Assembly (NCBI GenBank): GCA_903834475.1
Contig: CAILJH010000030.1
Span: 1-41,393, forward strand
Direction of reading: 5' to 3'
Source: an uncultured Prolixibacteraceae bacterium
GTDB lineage: Bacteria > Bacteroidota > Bacteroidia > Bacteroidales > Prolixibacteraceae
DNA length: 41,393 nucleotides
In this document: one piece after another, positions 39,621-41,393 of the stretch
How positions within the stretch are numbered: position 1 is the stretch's first letter
Layout of the letters: each line of letters opens with the position of its first letter
Program-made: the position numbers and the translations under genes
The notes under the pieces: generated by a model
What the model saw: the letters and a program-made list of their open reading frames with translations, nothing else
Databases searched by the model: none
Told to the model about the DNA's origin: nothing

Positions 39621-41225
39621 TCATGACTGCACCCGGGTTTTTTGATTTTTCAGATAAAAGTTGATGATAGAGACCAATAATTCATGCTTTATCGGTTTAC
39701 TAATATATTCATCGCAACCGGCATCCAGTGCTATTCTTTTATCTTCCAAAGTGGAATAAGCTGTTTGAACAATCACTTTCACTTCTGAATCTACTGATTT
39801 AATCATTCTTGTCACCTCATATCCAGTCAAATCAGGCAAACGAACATCCATCAGTACCAACTGAATTTTTTGCTTGGAACAGATTTCAACTGCTAACCGA
39901 CCAGATTGAGTATGGATATATGACAAACCAACCTCAGATAGTATCTCTTTTAAATACTCTGCAGTATATTCGTCATTTTCTACGATCAAAACCAAAGCAT
40001 TCTTTGATTCAACCAAAAATTCCACCTGCCTGACTTCTTTTATCACAACAGGTTTTTCACTCAAACTAAATGGTAAGGTAAAACAGAAGGTACAACCTTC
40101 GTTGATTTCAGATTCAAGCCAGATTTTACCACCCATCAGATCCAGAAAGCCTTGAACAATGGATAGTCCTAATCCAGTTCCGCCATATAACCGTGTGATA
40201 TCACTATTAGCTTTTAGAAATGGCCTGAAAATCTCTGAATGTTTCTCTTTTTCTATGCCAATGCCGGTATCTGATACATAAAAATTCAATTCTTTATTCC
40301 CGGTAAGCGAGCACCCAACTTTTATCGTTCCGGAAGAAGTGAATTTAAATGCATTCCTCACCAGATTTAAGAGTATTTGTTTCAATTTTGCCTGATCGAC
40401 AACCACTTCCAGATGACTTACTTCGGGGGCAACTTTAAATTGAAATTCGACTTCAGGTTTATTTTGCCTGATCTGGCACTCATCGAAAAGTGTCTCCATT
40501 TCAGCAAAAAAAGCACTTAACCTGCATTCTCCAGGATTAGATTGCATCTGGCCCGATTCGATCCGCGCAATGTTCAGAATGTCATTTATGATTTCAAGCA
40601 AATCAGCACCTTTTTCTTTAATGATTCCTGCATATTTAATCAATCTCTCCTCATCGTAAAAATACTCGGGCAATAAGTCAGCAAAACCCATGATGGCGTT
40701 CATTGGGGTACGAATCTCATGGCTCATGTTATGCAAAAAAGCAGTTTTCAAGCGGTCATTTTCTTCAGCCTTTTCCTTTGAAGCGATCAGTTCATTCTCA
40801 AACTTTTTACGCTCAGTAATATCCCGGATAACCCCATGTATCTGCCCGTCGGGCCAAGTTTTGACACTTACTTCTGCTGCAAAATAAGAAAGATCCTTGC
40901 GAACCAAAGTTATTTCGGAAACACCAGTTGCTGTTGTATTAGTAAAACGATTATTGGATAGAATTTCATCCTGAAAATCGATTAGCATTAAATCCCTCAG
41001 ACTAAGTTTGAGTAATTCATCTTTGGTATAGCCTAACATTGTGCATCCACATTGATTCATCTCAAGGTAACTACCGAAACTATCCGAAATAAAAATACCA
41101 TCAGAAGACAACTCAAACAAAGATTTGAATCTAAGCGTACTCTCTTCAGCCAGTTTTAACAAAGCTATTTTTTCGGCTTTAAGTTTCTGTATTTCCAAGA
41201 CCAAATCTCTATTCTGATTCTGCAT
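39621..41225 (-). CDS. Soluble PAS-histidine kinase-receiver hybrid
   Basis: A 534-aa protein with no membrane helix. A coiled coil (about 3-30) precedes a PAS domain (about 31-140) ending in the GVIRDITERK linker. HisKA follows with His169 (NMSHEIRTPMNAIMG), then HATPase_c (N box around 291, DTGIGI around 319-324, GGTGLGLSIV around 348-357). The C-terminal receiver has the acidic pair in ENDE (416-419), Asp460 (LMDVRLPD) and a conserved Lys in the ISKP segment. It has no DNA-binding output, so it probably relays phosphate or regulates through interaction. It is transcribed ahead of the radical SAM gene. The signal is unknown. Confidence 0.92.
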   Translation of the reverse strand: MQNQNRDLVLEIQKLKAEKIALLKLAEESTLRFKSLFELSSDGIFISDSFGSYLEMNQCGCTMLGYTKDELLKLSLRDLMLIDFQDEILSNNRFTNTTATGVSEITLVRKDLSYFAAEVSVKTWPDGQIHGVIRDITERKKFENELIASKEKAEENDRLKTAFLHNMSHEIRTPMNAIMGFADLLPEYFYDEERLIKYAGIIKEKGADLLEIINDILNIARIESGQMQSNPGECRLSAFFAEMETLFDECQIRQNKPEVEFQFKVAPEVSHLEVVVDQAKLKQILLNLVRNAFKFTSSGTIKVGCSLTGNKELNFYVSDTGIGIEKEKHSEIFRPFLKANSDITRLYGGTGLGLSIVQGFLDLMGGKIWLESEINEGCTFCFTLPFSLSEKPVVIKEVRQVEFLVESKNALVLIVENDEYTAEYLKEILSEVGLSYIHTQSGRLAVEICSKQKIQLVLMDVRLPDLTGYEVTRMIKSVDSEVKVIVQTAYSTLEDKRIALDAGCDEYISKPIKHELLVSIINFYLKNQKTRVQS

Positions 41226-41393
41226 ATTGATGAAATTTAATATACCCTTGAAAATTCACTGTGTAATTTTCGGATACACTAAGTTGAATGAAATGAATAA
41301 GTTATACTTTAGATCTGAACTATCTATTCTTCAATATTTTAACAGCGTTTTTAGTTTCACAAAATTACTGTGGAAAAAATACAATAAAAAAAT

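Noticed and set aside
1-41393. tRNA, rRNA, CRISPR arrays or replication origin
   Set aside because: I found no cloverleaf, rRNA-like stretch, regularly spaced direct repeats or origin-type box cluster on reading the window.

Overview
This window comes from a bacterium of the phylum Bacteroidota, probably an environmental, facultatively aerobic or microaerobic member of a Bacteroidales/Marinilabiliales-like group. The evidence is an AT-rich genome with weak Shine-Dalgarno signals, a short NuoG, a fused CcoN-CcoO with a mono-heme CcoP, the Bacteroidota-type promoter spacing ahead of nuoA, and several intergenic repeat types common in that phylum. Genus and species cannot be read from the sequence.

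Layout. (1) 239-8574, minus strand: an accessory redox and signalling cluster. A probable operon encodes a lipoprotein that fuses a PstS-like periplasmic binding domain to a membrane helix and a GcvH-like domain, a Tat-exported four-cluster ferredoxin (HybA-like), a HybB/NrfD-family quinone-site membrane protein, and a second membrane-anchored GcvH-like protein. It ends at a strong terminator (3882-3909). Next come a sensor kinase with two heme-attachment-like motifs in its periplasmic domain, a sigma-54-dependent NtrC-type regulator and an archaemetzincin protease. (2) 9177-22983, plus strand: a complete 14-gene nuo locus (complex I) with separate nuoC and nuoD. It is interrupted at four junctions by intergenic repeats. 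One of these is an IVS-like element (four-helix-bundle gene between 26-bp perfect inverted repeats) inserted between nuoJ and nuoK. (3) 23109-23492: a Spy/CpxP-like periplasmic protein on the minus strand. (4) 23652-32220, plus strand: cbb3 oxidase genes ccoI, ccoS, ccoNO, ccoQ, ccoP, ccoG, ccoH and a TauE/SafE-like membrane protein. (5) 32609-37870, plus strand: an SCO protein, then an A2-type caa3 oxidase in the order I, III, IV, II(+cyt c), and ctaB. (6) 37901-41225, minus strand: a radical SAM protein and a PAS-kinase-receiver hybrid.

How it fits together. Regions 2, 4 and 5 form a respiratory block: NADH to menaquinone through complex I, then oxygen reduction by a high-affinity cbb3 and a lower-affinity caa3 oxidase, with their copper and heme assembly factors. 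Region 1 could pass electrons between the periplasm and the quinone pool through HybA/HybB-like proteins. No hydrogenase or other catalytic subunit is encoded here.

The best candidates for undescribed biology are (a) the PstS-GcvH / HybA / HybB / GcvH module. Both GcvH-like domains have Gly where lipoyl-Lys should be and share a novel C-terminal tail, and a sigma-54-like promoter with upstream dyads and a heme-type sensor/NtrC pair lie alongside. (b) The second is the inverted-repeat-bounded four-helix-bundle gene inside the nuo operon, whose flanks could fold into a long mRNA helix ending one base before the nuoK start codon.
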